In this document: positions 1 to 4,722 of the stretch, one piece after another
Position numbering within the stretch: the first letter of the stretch is position 1
How the letters are laid out: every line of letters begins with the position of its first letter
Assembly (NCBI GenBank): GCA_949070545.1
Contig: CARTQV010000012.1
Span: 1,157 to 15,342 of the forward strand
Origin: an uncultured Candidatus Saccharibacteria bacterium
GTDB lineage: Bacteria; Patescibacteriota; Saccharimonadia; Saccharimonadales; Saccharimonadaceae
Length of the DNA: 14,186 bases
Direction: 5' to 3'
Program-made: the position numbers and the translations under genes
Notes under the pieces: generated by a model
Database searches by the model: none
What the model saw: only the letters and a program-made list of their open reading frames with translations
Told to the model about the DNA's origin: nothing

Positions 1-47
1 CGCTCTAGCGAGTTCAAAATAAAAACTAAAAAGAAAGAGTGTAGAGT

Positions 48-971
48 ATGCAAAAGACAAAAAAGCAGATTCTAGGAATTGCTGGTTTGCTTGCGGTCGG
101 CGTTATGACTACGATAGCCTGCAGCCTGCCAGCGCCGGACGCAGCGGCGATTGATGCTAGTTCCGCTGGAGATGTCAATATTAACGTTAATATCCAAGAA
201 GGCAATACGCGTATTCAATTGGTGAAACCACTTGATGGTAGCGCTTTTGTCGATTCGAGTATTGAAGTTAGCAGTAATTACGAAGATGCGTCGAAGCTTG
301 AATACTATTTAAGCTATACGAAAGATGATGGAACCGAAGAAGAAGTTAATGTGCGGAACCAGTTCGTCCAAAGTGGAACTTCTGGTACCGATACTTTTAC
401 CCTCGACTTGAATCCCTATGGTTATCGCAAACTCAAACTTCGTGCAGTAGCTTATGGTGCAGGTAGTACCACGCGTGAGGATTCGGTTGCTTTCGATTAC
501 AGTGCAATCATCGCAAATTTCCAAGGTATCGACAAAAACGGTGATCCAATTTTAAACACGGAAGTAAGCGAAAAAGTTGAGCAAGTTCGCGTACAAGTTT
601 ACGATAAAAACGGTAAGCCACTATTCGTGAACGCCAATGGGCAAGAAGAACCCGTGCTGTTAAACCGCAGCGCAATTGACCCAGCAACAGGGAAAAACAT
701 TATTTCTGCGCTGCCTTTCGGCAAATATGGTGCTGCGCCTGGGGAATATACGGCTGTAATTAGCGCCTATGATGCAAGTAGCAACATCATCAGCATGGTC
801 ACTTTAGACACGAAATATGCTATTGAAACCCCAGACACCCCGAATACAGGTTCGACACTGTTCGGTAACTTAAATATCTCACGACTTGACTATCTCTTGA
901 CTGGATTAATCGCCTTCGGCATTGCGGCTGGCTTCGCGGTTTATCTCGTCCAACGCAAAAATCGCCGCTAA
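48..971 (+). CDS. Secreted, C-terminally anchored surface protein with a TPNTG sorting-like motif
   Basis: No named family recognised. The 307-residue product has a Lys-rich N-terminus and a hydrophobic segment (about 8-25) ending TTIACSLPAP. This could be a signal peptidase I signal or, less well, a lipobox, because Thr rather than Leu sits at -3 to the Cys. The body is Thr/Ser/Asp/Asn-rich and beta-like, possibly Ig-like domains. The C-terminus has the order of a sortase signal: TPNTG (264-268), a short spacer, a hydrophobic helix (about 280-302) and a basic tail RKNRR. The first residue of the motif is Thr instead of Leu. A weak purine-rich ribosome site (AAAGAG, 34-39) precedes the ATG. 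The upstream promoter lies outside the window and a terminator follows. Likely an extracytoplasmic surface protein; the role is unknown. Confidence 0.8.
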   Translation: MQKTKKQILGIAGLLAVGVMTTIACSLPAPDAAAIDASSAGDVNINVNIQEGNTRIQLVKPLDGSAFVDSSIEVSSNYEDASKLEYYLSYTKDDGTEEEVNVRNQFVQSGTSGTDTFTLDLNPYGYRKLKLRAVAYGAGSTTREDSVAFDYSAIIANFQGIDKNGDPILNTEVSEKVEQVRVQVYDKNGKPLFVNANGQEEPVLLNRSAIDPATGKNIISALPFGKYGAAPGEYTAVISAYDASSNIISMVTLDTKYAIETPDTPNTGSTLFGNLNISRLDYLLTGLIAFGIAAGFAVYLVQRKNRR

Positions 972-983
972 GGTGTTAGCGTA

Positions 984-1016
984 AACTACCGGCTGGTTCT
1001 GGTCGGTAGTTTTTTG
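984..1016 (+). terminator. Intrinsic terminator after the first surface protein
   Basis: AACTACCG (984-991) pairs with CGGTAGTT (1004-1011) across a 12-nt loop. The stem runs straight into a T-tract. Confidence 0.75.
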
Positions 1017-1036
1017 GTAACTTTAGGGCTTAGCTG

Positions 1037-1065
1037 TTGACATATATAATATATAGTGATAGTAT
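1037..1065 (+). promoter_or_regulatory. Sigma70-type promoter for the 1097 gene
   Basis: TTGACA (1037-1042), a 17-nt spacer and TAGTAT (1060-1065), with TGA immediately before the -10 box, so an extended -10 is also present. The predicted start near 1072 gives a leader of about 25 nt that holds the ribosome site. Confidence 0.7.
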
Positions 1066-1096
1066 ATAAGAAATAAGTCTTAGTTTGGAGTTAAAC

Positions 1097-1792
1097 ATGA
1101 AAAAAAGTTATTTCTTTCTTAGTCTCGGATTCGCTTTGGCGACTTTGATGGTAGCTCCTGTGCCAGCGGTTTTTGCTGACGGTGAAGAGAGCGGATCTTC
1201 GGAGGAAACTGGCGGAGACCCTTCTGGGAATCCTTCCGGAAACCCAGATGAGGGTGAACAGCCAGCGACACCGAGCAATCCTTGGGCTGGTTCTGGCTGG
1301 AACAATGATAGTGATGGAAGTGGTAGTGTGAGTAACCGCCCAAACTATAACCCGGGCATCACCAAGCCAGATCATTCTACGACCGACCAAGGTCAAGCTA
1401 GTAATCCCACAAATTCAAATAACAACAATGCTACTCCTTCGCAAGTAGCCAAAACGCCAACGACATCAAATAGTTCAAACAATTCGCGCTCGAAACAGGC
1501 TTCTTCTGGCACTACGGGGACGGCAGAGGATCATGAAGCAACTGACGTCGAAGAAGCTGACGATAATGTGACAGATGTAATTGCAAAGCTAGATTCGAAA
1601 AAAACAGAGAAGAACAAAGACGAGACCCCATCGATCGTCGCTAATATTCGTCAGGTTAACCCTTGGGTTGTGGTAGGGATTTTCACGCTAGTCGCAGCTA
1701 GCGTTGTGGGGATTGCAATTTTTGCTACGATTTTGATGAAAAAACGCAACCAAAAACTCGCCGCCGAAAGACCAAAATTATTGCCAGAATAG
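1097..1792 (+). CDS. Secreted low-complexity membrane-anchored surface protein
   Basis: Family not recognised. The start is set at ATG 1097: GGAG (1087-1090) lies 6 nt upstream, whereas an in-frame TTG at 1085 would overlap that site. The 231-residue product has a clear signal peptide (MKKSYFF to about AVFA, residue 27). A long disordered stretch follows, rich in Ser, Gly, Asn, Pro and Thr, then an acidic-basic section. A single C-terminal transmembrane helix (about 190-214) is followed by a basic cytoplasmic tail KKRNQK. Unlike its upstream neighbour it has no PxTG motif, so it is probably a simple membrane-anchored stalk or spacer protein. It has its own promoter and is separated from the previous gene by a terminator. 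Function unknown. Confidence 0.8.
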   Translation: MKKSYFFLSLGFALATLMVAPVPAVFADGEESGSSEETGGDPSGNPSGNPDEGEQPATPSNPWAGSGWNNDSDGSGSVSNRPNYNPGITKPDHSTTDQGQASNPTNSNNNNATPSQVAKTPTTSNSSNNSRSKQASSGTTGTAEDHEATDVEEADDNVTDVIAKLDSKKTEKNKDETPSIVANIRQVNPWVVVGIFTLVAASVVGIAIFATILMKKRNQKLAAERPKLLPE

Positions 1793-1814
1793 GCTTCCCG
1801 AAGCTATAGATTTG

Positions 1815-1823
1815 TGCTATAAT
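1815..1823 (+). promoter_or_regulatory. Extended -10 promoter of tRNA-Val
   Basis: TGC plus TATAAT inside TTGTGCTATAAT. No good -35 at the expected distance. The predicted start is about 3 nt before the mature tRNA. Confidence 0.75.
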
Positions 1824-1832
1824 CAAGAAAGC

Positions 1833-1909
1833 GGGCGATTAGCTCAGTTGGCTAGAGCGTTTCTTTGACGTAGAAGAGGTCAGAGGTTCAAATCCTCTAT
1901 CGCCCACCA
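1833..1909 (+). tRNA. tRNA-Val(GAC)
   Basis: Complete cloverleaf. The acceptor GGGCGAT pairs with ATCGCCC. The D arm is GCTC/GAGC. The anticodon stem is TTTCT/AGAAG with loop TTGACGT, giving anticodon GAC (1867-1869). The T arm is AGAGG/CCTCT with loop TTCAAAT. The discriminator A and CCA are encoded (1906-1909). It translates GUC/GUU valine codons. Confidence 0.95.
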
Positions 1910-1922
1910 TAGTGTCAGAATT

Positions 1923-1944
1923 TGCCCCATTTTGGGCATTTTTT
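1923..1944 (+). terminator. Terminator of tRNA-Val
   Basis: TGCCC (1923-1927) pairs with GGGCA (1934-1938), followed by a run of six T. Confidence 0.7.
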
Positions 1945-2138
1945 GTTGGAATAACAGAGTAGAGAGGGCTCGAAACCACCGTTCCAATTCGATTCAAATA
2001 AGACCACCACTTTTGGTATTTCTAGAACAGATATTTCGATATCTGTTTTTTTGTTTCCATCGGGCTCTTCATCCCATTGTTGCAGAGTTGACATCAAAAA
2101 TACTAAACAACTCTCTCCCCCTCCTCCTACTATAGACA
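1945..2138. other. Intergenic stretch with an orphan terminator
   Basis: No convincing gene seen. It holds a TTGGAA/TTCCAA inverted repeat (about 1946-1951 and 1982-1987), a strong plus-strand terminator at 2026-2052, a GAGTTG/CAACTC inverted repeat (about 2087-2114) and a polypyrimidine run (about 2111-2129). A minus-strand open frame exists here, but it runs through two terminators and is not supported. Confidence 0.5.
2026..2052 (+). terminator. Strong UUCG-loop intrinsic terminator without an obvious upstream gene
   Basis: AACAGATAT (2026-2034), loop TTCG, ATATCTGTT (2039-2047), then further T. The stem is 9 bp and perfect. The nearest plus-strand gene, tRNA-Val, already has its own terminator. 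Confidence 0.75.
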
Positions 2139-2390
2139 CTAACTAGCTAGGCAGCGGAGGGAGAAGCCAGTAAAAGTGCGATTTTGGGGCCCGTTTGAGT
2201 TACCGTAGCTGGATGGGTAAACACCACTAGTACGGAAGTCGAGATAGTAAGTGAGACCACCACTAGCGTAAGGCGTAGAGGACCAATAGACGCCATATTG
2301 CCCAGCATCTGATATAGGTGTAAGTTGAAGACTTGGAGTAATATAGTGATAGTTAGTCCTCCCGCTGCGCACTAGAGTAAATGCCCTGAC
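2139..2390 (-). pseudogene. Headless 3' fragment of a FISUMP-type surface protein gene
   Basis: On the minus strand the frame encodes about 80 residues that look like the end of a FISUMP (Fibrobacter succinogenes major paralogous) domain: VRSGRTNYHY, YGVYWSSTPYASGG, YYLDF and the terminal GFSLRCLAS. In Saccharibacteria this domain normally closes a secreted or pilin-like protein several hundred residues long. Signal, pilin-like N-terminus and the first part of the domain are all missing. No ribosome site or promoter was found; a GTG at 2372 is the only possible start. Similarity ends next to the inverted repeat at 2381-2405. The reading frame of the fragment is intact, so it is either a recent truncation or a silent donor cassette for recombination with an intact copy elsewhere. 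The family call is from recognition of the motif string. Confidence 0.65.
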
Positions 2391-2405
2391 TAATAGTCAG
2401 GGCAT
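2381..2405. repeat. 11-bp perfect hairpin with triloop, possible terminator
   Basis: ATGCCCTGACT (2381-2391) pairs with AGTCAGGGCAT (2395-2405) around loop AAT. On the minus strand it is followed by a weak TTTACT and lies downstream of the 112-residue gene, so it may be that gene's terminator. It also marks the truncated edge of the FISUMP fragment. Confidence 0.7.
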
Positions 2406-2408
2406 AGG

Positions 2409-2432
2409 GGTATTTAATTTAAATTAAATACC
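2409..2432. repeat. 24-bp perfect AT-rich palindrome
   Basis: GGTATTTAATTT (2409-2420) is followed directly by its exact reverse complement AAATTAAATACC (2421-2432), with no spacer. It lies between the stop of the 112-residue gene and the hairpin at 2381-2405. It could be a protein binding site, part of a double terminator or an insertion scar. Confidence 0.8.
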
Positions 2433-2437
2433 AGCCA

Positions 2438-2776
2438 TCAATTACGCAGAGTTTTCTCGCGAACAATGTCCAGGGCTTCAGTCAATTTGCTAACCCGAGA
2501 TTCCACCGGGTCGTCCATGATATTCGTCGCAAGGTATACGTCCTCCAACTTCTCCTTGCTCCTGCCAAACTCCAGCATGACCAGATCATGTTGACAGCGT
2601 GTCAAATCCGAAGCAGACTCTTTCAAGGCCGTTTTGACCTTCAGACGCTCCTCTTTGCTCGGAAAATGGCCCAGTATCGCCCGTCCGAGATCATTATAAT
2701 CGATCGTCCCCCATTTCACCGGCGTTTTGTCCGATGCTTCCTCTGCACTAATGTACGAAAATGAATAGCTTCCCAT
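2438..2776 (-). CDS. Hypothetical soluble protein, 112 residues
   Basis: Not recognised. The start is set at ATG 2776 (MGSYSFSYIS): a purine-rich AAGGGGGAA lies about 6 nt upstream, and the only good -10 box (2829-2834) is downstream of the longer frame's ATG at 2857, so the longer version cannot be made from this promoter. The product has no signal peptide or membrane helix. It is charged and probably helical, with K/E-rich stretches such as SKEERLKVKTALKESASD and FGRSKEKLED. It stands alone between the FISUMP remnant and tRNA-Lys in what looks like an accessory pocket between two tRNA genes. A small hairpin lies in its leader. Function unknown; a regulatory or phage-derived role is only a guess. 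Confidence 0.65.
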   Translation of the reverse strand: MGSYSFSYISAEEASDKTPVKWGTIDYNDLGRAILGHFPSKEERLKVKTALKESASDLTRCQHDLVMLEFGRSKEKLEDVYLATNIMDDPVESRVSKLTEALDIVREKTLRN

Positions 2777-2804
2777 AACTATTCCCCCTTCTATATTTTT
2801 TCGC

Positions 2805-2834
2805 GCCGACGTGCTCGGCACAGACGCTATTATA
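2805..2834 (-). promoter_or_regulatory. Promoter -10 and leader hairpin of the 112-residue gene
   Basis: TATAAT on the minus strand at 2834-2829, preceded by ATG rather than a spaced TGN. The predicted start is near 2822. The leader contains hairpin GCCGA-GCACG-TCGGC (2805-2819), then the AAGGGGGAA ribosome site. Confidence 0.5.
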
Positions 2835-2891
2835 CATCTAAACTTCGTATTTTGCAAGTTTAAAATCCCTCTTTATCTTTTCGGAACTTTG

Positions 2892-2900
2892 TGCTATAAT
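2892..2900 (+). promoter_or_regulatory. Extended -10 promoter of tRNA-Lys
   Basis: TGC plus TATAAT in TTGTGCTATAAT, almost identical to the tRNA-Val promoter. The predicted start is about 5 nt before the tRNA. Confidence 0.75.
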
Positions 2901-2911
2901 GACCCTAGTGT

Positions 2912-2988
2912 GGGCCGGTAGCTCAGTTGGTTAGAGCACGGGCCTTTTAAGCCCGGTGTCGAGAGTTCGAGCCTCTCCCGGCTCACCA
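2912..2988 (+). tRNA. tRNA-Lys(TTT)
   Basis: Acceptor GGGCCGG/CCGGCTC with one G-U pair. D arm GCTC/GAGC. Anticodon stem CGGGC/GCCCG with loop CTTTTAA, anticodon TTT (2946-2948). T arm GAGAG/CTCTC with loop TTCGAGC. ACCA is encoded. It reads AAA/AAG. Confidence 0.95.
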
Positions 2989-2994
2989 CACCTC

Positions 2995-3018
2995 GGACCC
3001 TTTCGTGGGGTTCTTTTT
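2995..3018 (+). terminator. Terminator of tRNA-Lys
   Basis: GGACCC (2995-3000) pairs with GGGTTC (3008-3013), followed by five T. The next promoter starts directly behind it. Confidence 0.7.
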
Positions 3019-3019
3019 G

Positions 3020-3028
3020 TTGTATAAT
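3020..3028 (+). promoter_or_regulatory. -10 promoter placing +1 at the YjbR-like start codon
   Basis: TATAAT (3023-3028) with TTG before it. Counting six nt to +1 gives 3035, one base before ATG 3036, so a leaderless or one-nt-leader mRNA is predicted. Confidence 0.65.
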
Positions 3029-3035
3029 ATAAAAT

Positions 3036-3431
3036 ATGGATCGAAAAACAACTGAGACTTTCATTCGCGAGAACTTTGGCGGAATTATTCAAGACTGGCC
3101 CTGGGAAGACACACCGGAATATACTGTCTTTCGTCATGTTGATAACCGCAAGTGGTTTGCGCTGATTATGCGGGTAAAATATGCAACCATCATACCCCAA
3201 GGTTCCGTCGCTTCTCCAGAACTCGACCCCGATAAACCACTTGATATTATTAACCTGAAAGCCGATCCAGATCTGATTGAAACTTTACTTCGTGAGGCTA
3301 CCATTTTCCCAGCTTACCATATGAACAAACGTCATTGGGTTACACTTCCGCTTGATGGCAGTTGCCACGCCGACCAAATTAAGGCCCTCATTGACCTGAG
3401 CTATCGTCTGACTACTCGAAAAGCTCGCTAG
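3036..3431 (+). CDS. MmcQ/YjbR family protein
   Basis: The 131-residue product matches the MmcQ/YjbR family, small soluble proteins with a CyaY-like fold sometimes described as DNA-binding. Seen: the N-terminal helix, EYTVFRHVDNRKWFALIM, then INLKADPDLIETLLRE, and the family hallmark AYHMNKRHWVTLPLDGS before a C-terminal helix ending LIDLSYRLTTRKAR. Length is typical. No signal peptide or membrane segment. No Shine-Dalgarno sequence precedes the ATG; the -10 box sits 7 nt upstream, so translation probably starts on a leaderless message. It is a single-gene unit between tRNA-Lys and tRNA-Arg. The family call is firm; the cellular role is not known. Confidence 0.9.
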   Translation: MDRKTTETFIRENFGGIIQDWPWEDTPEYTVFRHVDNRKWFALIMRVKYATIIPQGSVASPELDPDKPLDIINLKADPDLIETLLREATIFPAYHMNKRHWVTLPLDGSCHADQIKALIDLSYRLTTRKAR

Positions 3432-3444
3432 ATATCTTGCACTA

Positions 3445-3453
3445 TGCTATAAT
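3445..3453 (+). promoter_or_regulatory. Extended -10 promoter of tRNA-Arg
   Basis: TGC plus TATAAT in CTATGCTATAAT. The predicted start is about 2 nt before the tRNA. Confidence 0.75.
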
Positions 3454-3461
3454 ATCCCTGT

Positions 3462-3536
3462 GGCCCCATCGTTCAACGGATAGGACATAGACCCTCTAAG
3501 TCTACAATGCTGGTTCGATTCCAGCTGGGGTCGCCA
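3462..3536 (+). tRNA. tRNA-Arg(TCT) with C at position 33
   Basis: Acceptor GGCCCCA/TGGGGTC with one G-U pair. D arm GTTC/GGAC. Anticodon stem TAGAC/GTCTA (5 perfect pairs) with loop CCTCTAA, anticodon TCT (3495-3497). T arm GCTGG/CCAGC with loop TTCGATT. GCCA end is encoded. The base before the anticodon is C3494, where U33 is nearly universal. All stems pair perfectly, so this does not look like a decayed gene. It would read AGA/AGG. Confidence 0.9.
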
Positions 3537-3537
3537 A

Positions 3538-3564
3538 AATAAACCTAGTCTTGCTAGGTTTATT
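3538..3564. terminator. Bidirectional terminator between tRNA-Arg and the short minus-strand unit
   Basis: AATAAACCTAG (3538-3548) pairs with CTAGGTTTATT (3554-3564), an 11-bp stem with a 5-nt loop. On the minus strand the stem is followed by further T (TTTATTTTGG). Confidence 0.7.
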
Positions 3565-3569
3565 GTCGT

Positions 3570-3614
3570 TTATTGGTGATTTTTGTGAATTCCGGCACTA
3601 AAGTATATATCCAT
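3570..3614 (-). CDS. Possible 14-residue leaderless peptide MDIYFSAGIHKNHQ
   Basis: ATG (3614-3612) falls exactly on predicted +1, six nt after the -10 box TACAAT. This is the same spacing as for the real leaderless genes in this window. The frame ends at TAA (3570), just ahead of the terminator. No known family. It could be a chance start codon at the 5' end of a small RNA. Confidence 0.3.
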   Translation of the reverse strand: MDIYFSAGIHKNHQ

Positions 3615-3649
3615 ACTCTTATTGTAGCATACTTTAGCTAAAAAGTCAA
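3598..3649 (-). promoter_or_regulatory. Strong promoter with operator-like inverted repeat
   Basis: On the minus strand: TTGACT (3649-3644), a 17-nt spacer ending TATGC, then TACAAT (3626-3621). A 9-bp inverted repeat brackets the -10 and start: CTAAAGTAT (3598-3606) and ATACTTTAG (3629-3637). One arm lies in the promoter spacer and the other at about +9 to +17, as expected for a repressor site. Confidence 0.6.
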
Positions 3650-3651
3650 TA

Positions 3652-4455
3652 CTATTTTACTAACTTATAGTAAATTGACGGCGCAAAGCGCACTGGAGCG
3701 AGCAATTTTTGGGCGGCTTTTTCCATGCGAACGAGGTTGCGTGTTCCGAAAACTTGTTTCAGTTTCGCACTACGGAAGTTCGAAACTGACAAGACTTCAT
3801 CAATTTGAAAGCCAGATTTCCTAAAAACGGCCTCGATATACTTCGGGTGATAGTTGAAAAAGCCGTTTTCGTCGATTTCTTTCAGATGTACTGGCTCGAG
3901 ACTGAACGGGTTTGCGTCGGTTTTGCCAGTCCAAAACCGAACCATACGCGGGAGCGTGCGTTTATTCGCGACCTCGATTACGGCCACACCGCCTGGTTTC
4001 AAAACACGATAAAGTTCATCGGAAACCTTCTGCATATCTTTGAAGTGATGCGTCGCACGCACCATCATCAGGCCATCGAAGCTATCGTCCTTGAACGGCA
4101 AGTTATAAATATCGCCCGCTTTCGTCTTTAGCCTATCGCCATAAATATCGCGCGCTTGGGCAAGTTCAGTTTTTGAATAATCGAACAGGGTCGCGGTTTT
4201 TGCGCGGGGGAGATATTCATCAGCGAGACGACCATAACCACCTGCAATATCAACAAAGTTGCCCATTTCGGTCGGCAGGAGATGACGAATCGCCATGCGG
4301 TCAGCCAAATCTTCATATTTTCGATCGGCATCCTCCCAAAAAATCTTCTTATAATCGTAGCCATTATAATCCGAGACAACTTCTGGCTGAGTATTTTTCT
4401 TCGACTGGGCGGAAGTTTTCTTCGCGCCAGTCTTTTTCGCAGTTTTTTCTACCAT
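3652..4455 (-). CDS. Class I SAM-dependent methyltransferase (Methyltransf_11-like)
   Basis: 267 residues. A Lys/Ala/Ser/Thr-rich tail of about 25 residues precedes a Rossmann methyltransferase domain. Motif I is VDIAGGYGR (68-76), the acidic residue of strand 2 is D92 in LFDYS, the post-strand-4 segment is DDSFDGLMMVRATHHF (123-138), and LYRVLKPGG (148-156) is the classic loop before strand 5. The C-terminal third (YHPKYIEAVFRKSGF) resembles small-molecule methyltransferases of the UbiE/BioC group. The substrate cannot be told from sequence. The basic tail is unusual and may bind nucleic acid or a partner. AGGAG lies just before the ATG, but the promoter -10 is only 10 nt upstream, so the site may fall outside the transcript. 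Single-gene unit, divergent from RNA A. Confidence 0.85.
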   Translation of the reverse strand: MVEKTAKKTGAKKTSAQSKKNTQPEVVSDYNGYDYKKIFWEDADRKYEDLADRMAIRHLLPTEMGNFVDIAGGYGRLADEYLPRAKTATLFDYSKTELAQARDIYGDRLKTKAGDIYNLPFKDDSFDGLMMVRATHHFKDMQKVSDELYRVLKPGGVAVIEVANKRTLPRMVRFWTGKTDANPFSLEPVHLKEIDENGFFNYHPKYIEAVFRKSGFQIDEVLSVSNFRSAKLKQVFGTRNLVRMEKAAQKLLAPVRFAPSIYYKLVK

Positions 4456-4465
4456 AACTCCTTCT

Positions 4466-4476
4466 ATTATAGCATA
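4466..4476 (-). promoter_or_regulatory. Extended -10 promoter of the methyltransferase gene
   Basis: TATGCTATAAT read on the minus strand (4476-4466). Predicted +1 near 4459, only about 4 nt before ATG 4455. Confidence 0.7.
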
Positions 4477-4530
4477 GAGGAGCGTCCTGAGCTAATTTGA
4501 GCATTTATTTTTTCATTACATTAGGAACCA

Positions 4531-4539
4531 TGTTATAAT
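4531..4539 (+). promoter_or_regulatory. Extended -10 promoter of RNA A
   Basis: TGT plus TATAAT (4534-4539). Predicted +1 is G4546, exactly the first base of the RNA A closing stem. Confidence 0.75.
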
Positions 4540-4545
4540 GGTAAT

Positions 4546-4676
4546 GTCTAACTTTTTACATAGCCATCGGAATTTATCTGTTGTTAATGTGCTTTAAGCG
4601 GCATCGCATAAGTAATCATTGACAACACATATGGTTATGATAGGAAGTTAGACGCCTTGCGGTGTCGCTTTTTGTT
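4546..4676 (+). ncRNA. Structured RNA A (candidate new family, paralogue of RNA B)
   Basis: A non-coding stretch of about 130 nt with its own promoter and terminator. Closing stem: 4546-4567 pairs with 4631-4653, about 22 bp with two G-U pairs near its middle and one bulged A4640. Internal loop: 11 nt on the 5' side (4568-4578) against 3 nt (4628-4630). Middle stem: TGTTGTTAATG (4579-4589) with CATTGACAACA (4617-4627), 11 bp. Apical region: 27 nt (4590-4616) with GCG-GCAT-CGC inside. The last 3 nt of the closing stem (GAC, 4651-4653) are also the first 3 of the terminator hairpin. It may be a free small RNA or an attenuating leader of the surface-protein gene 47 nt further on. Confidence 0.65.
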
Positions 4677-4680
4677 TTTT
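4651..4680 (+). terminator. Terminator at the end of RNA A
   Basis: GACGCC (4651-4656), loop TTGC, GGTGTC (4661-4666), then a T-rich tail (4669-4680). Confidence 0.75.
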
Positions 4681-4722
4681 GGCATCCATGGCTATATAGC
4701 AACTTAATATAAGGAAACACTT

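Larger units (their letters stand above)
3538..3614 (-). ncRNA. Short transcription unit of about 77 nt (small RNA or leaderless micro-ORF mRNA)
   Basis: A near-consensus promoter on the minus strand predicts +1 at 3614, and the terminator at 3538-3564 ends the transcript. The unit lies just downstream of the methyltransferase gene but has its own promoter. The first three bases of the predicted RNA are ATG of a 14-codon frame. No gene of normal size is possible. Confidence 0.5.

Noticed and set aside
48..127. Lipoprotein signal in the first surface protein
   Set aside because: The segment TIAC has Thr where a lipobox needs Leu/Val/Ile at -3; kept only as a possibility.
1915..2139. Minus-strand open frame of about 74 codons between tRNA-Val and the FISUMP fragment
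   Set aside because: It runs through two plus-strand terminators and the polypurine tract, has no promoter and resembles no family; most likely chance.
2001..2264. 11-nt direct repeat AGACCACCACT at 2001-2011 and 2254-2264, possible second FISUMP trace
   Set aside because: The similarity does not extend into flanking sequence in any frame; probably chance.
2777..2857. N-terminal extension of the 112-residue protein starting at ATG 2857
   Set aside because: The -10 box and predicted start lie downstream of that ATG, and a good ribosome site precedes ATG 2776.
4546..4676. RNA A as 6S RNA
   Set aside because: Length is in range, but the large roughly symmetric central bubble typical of 6S is absent: the internal loop is 11/3 nt. 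A paralogue with the same plan lies before the pilin gene.
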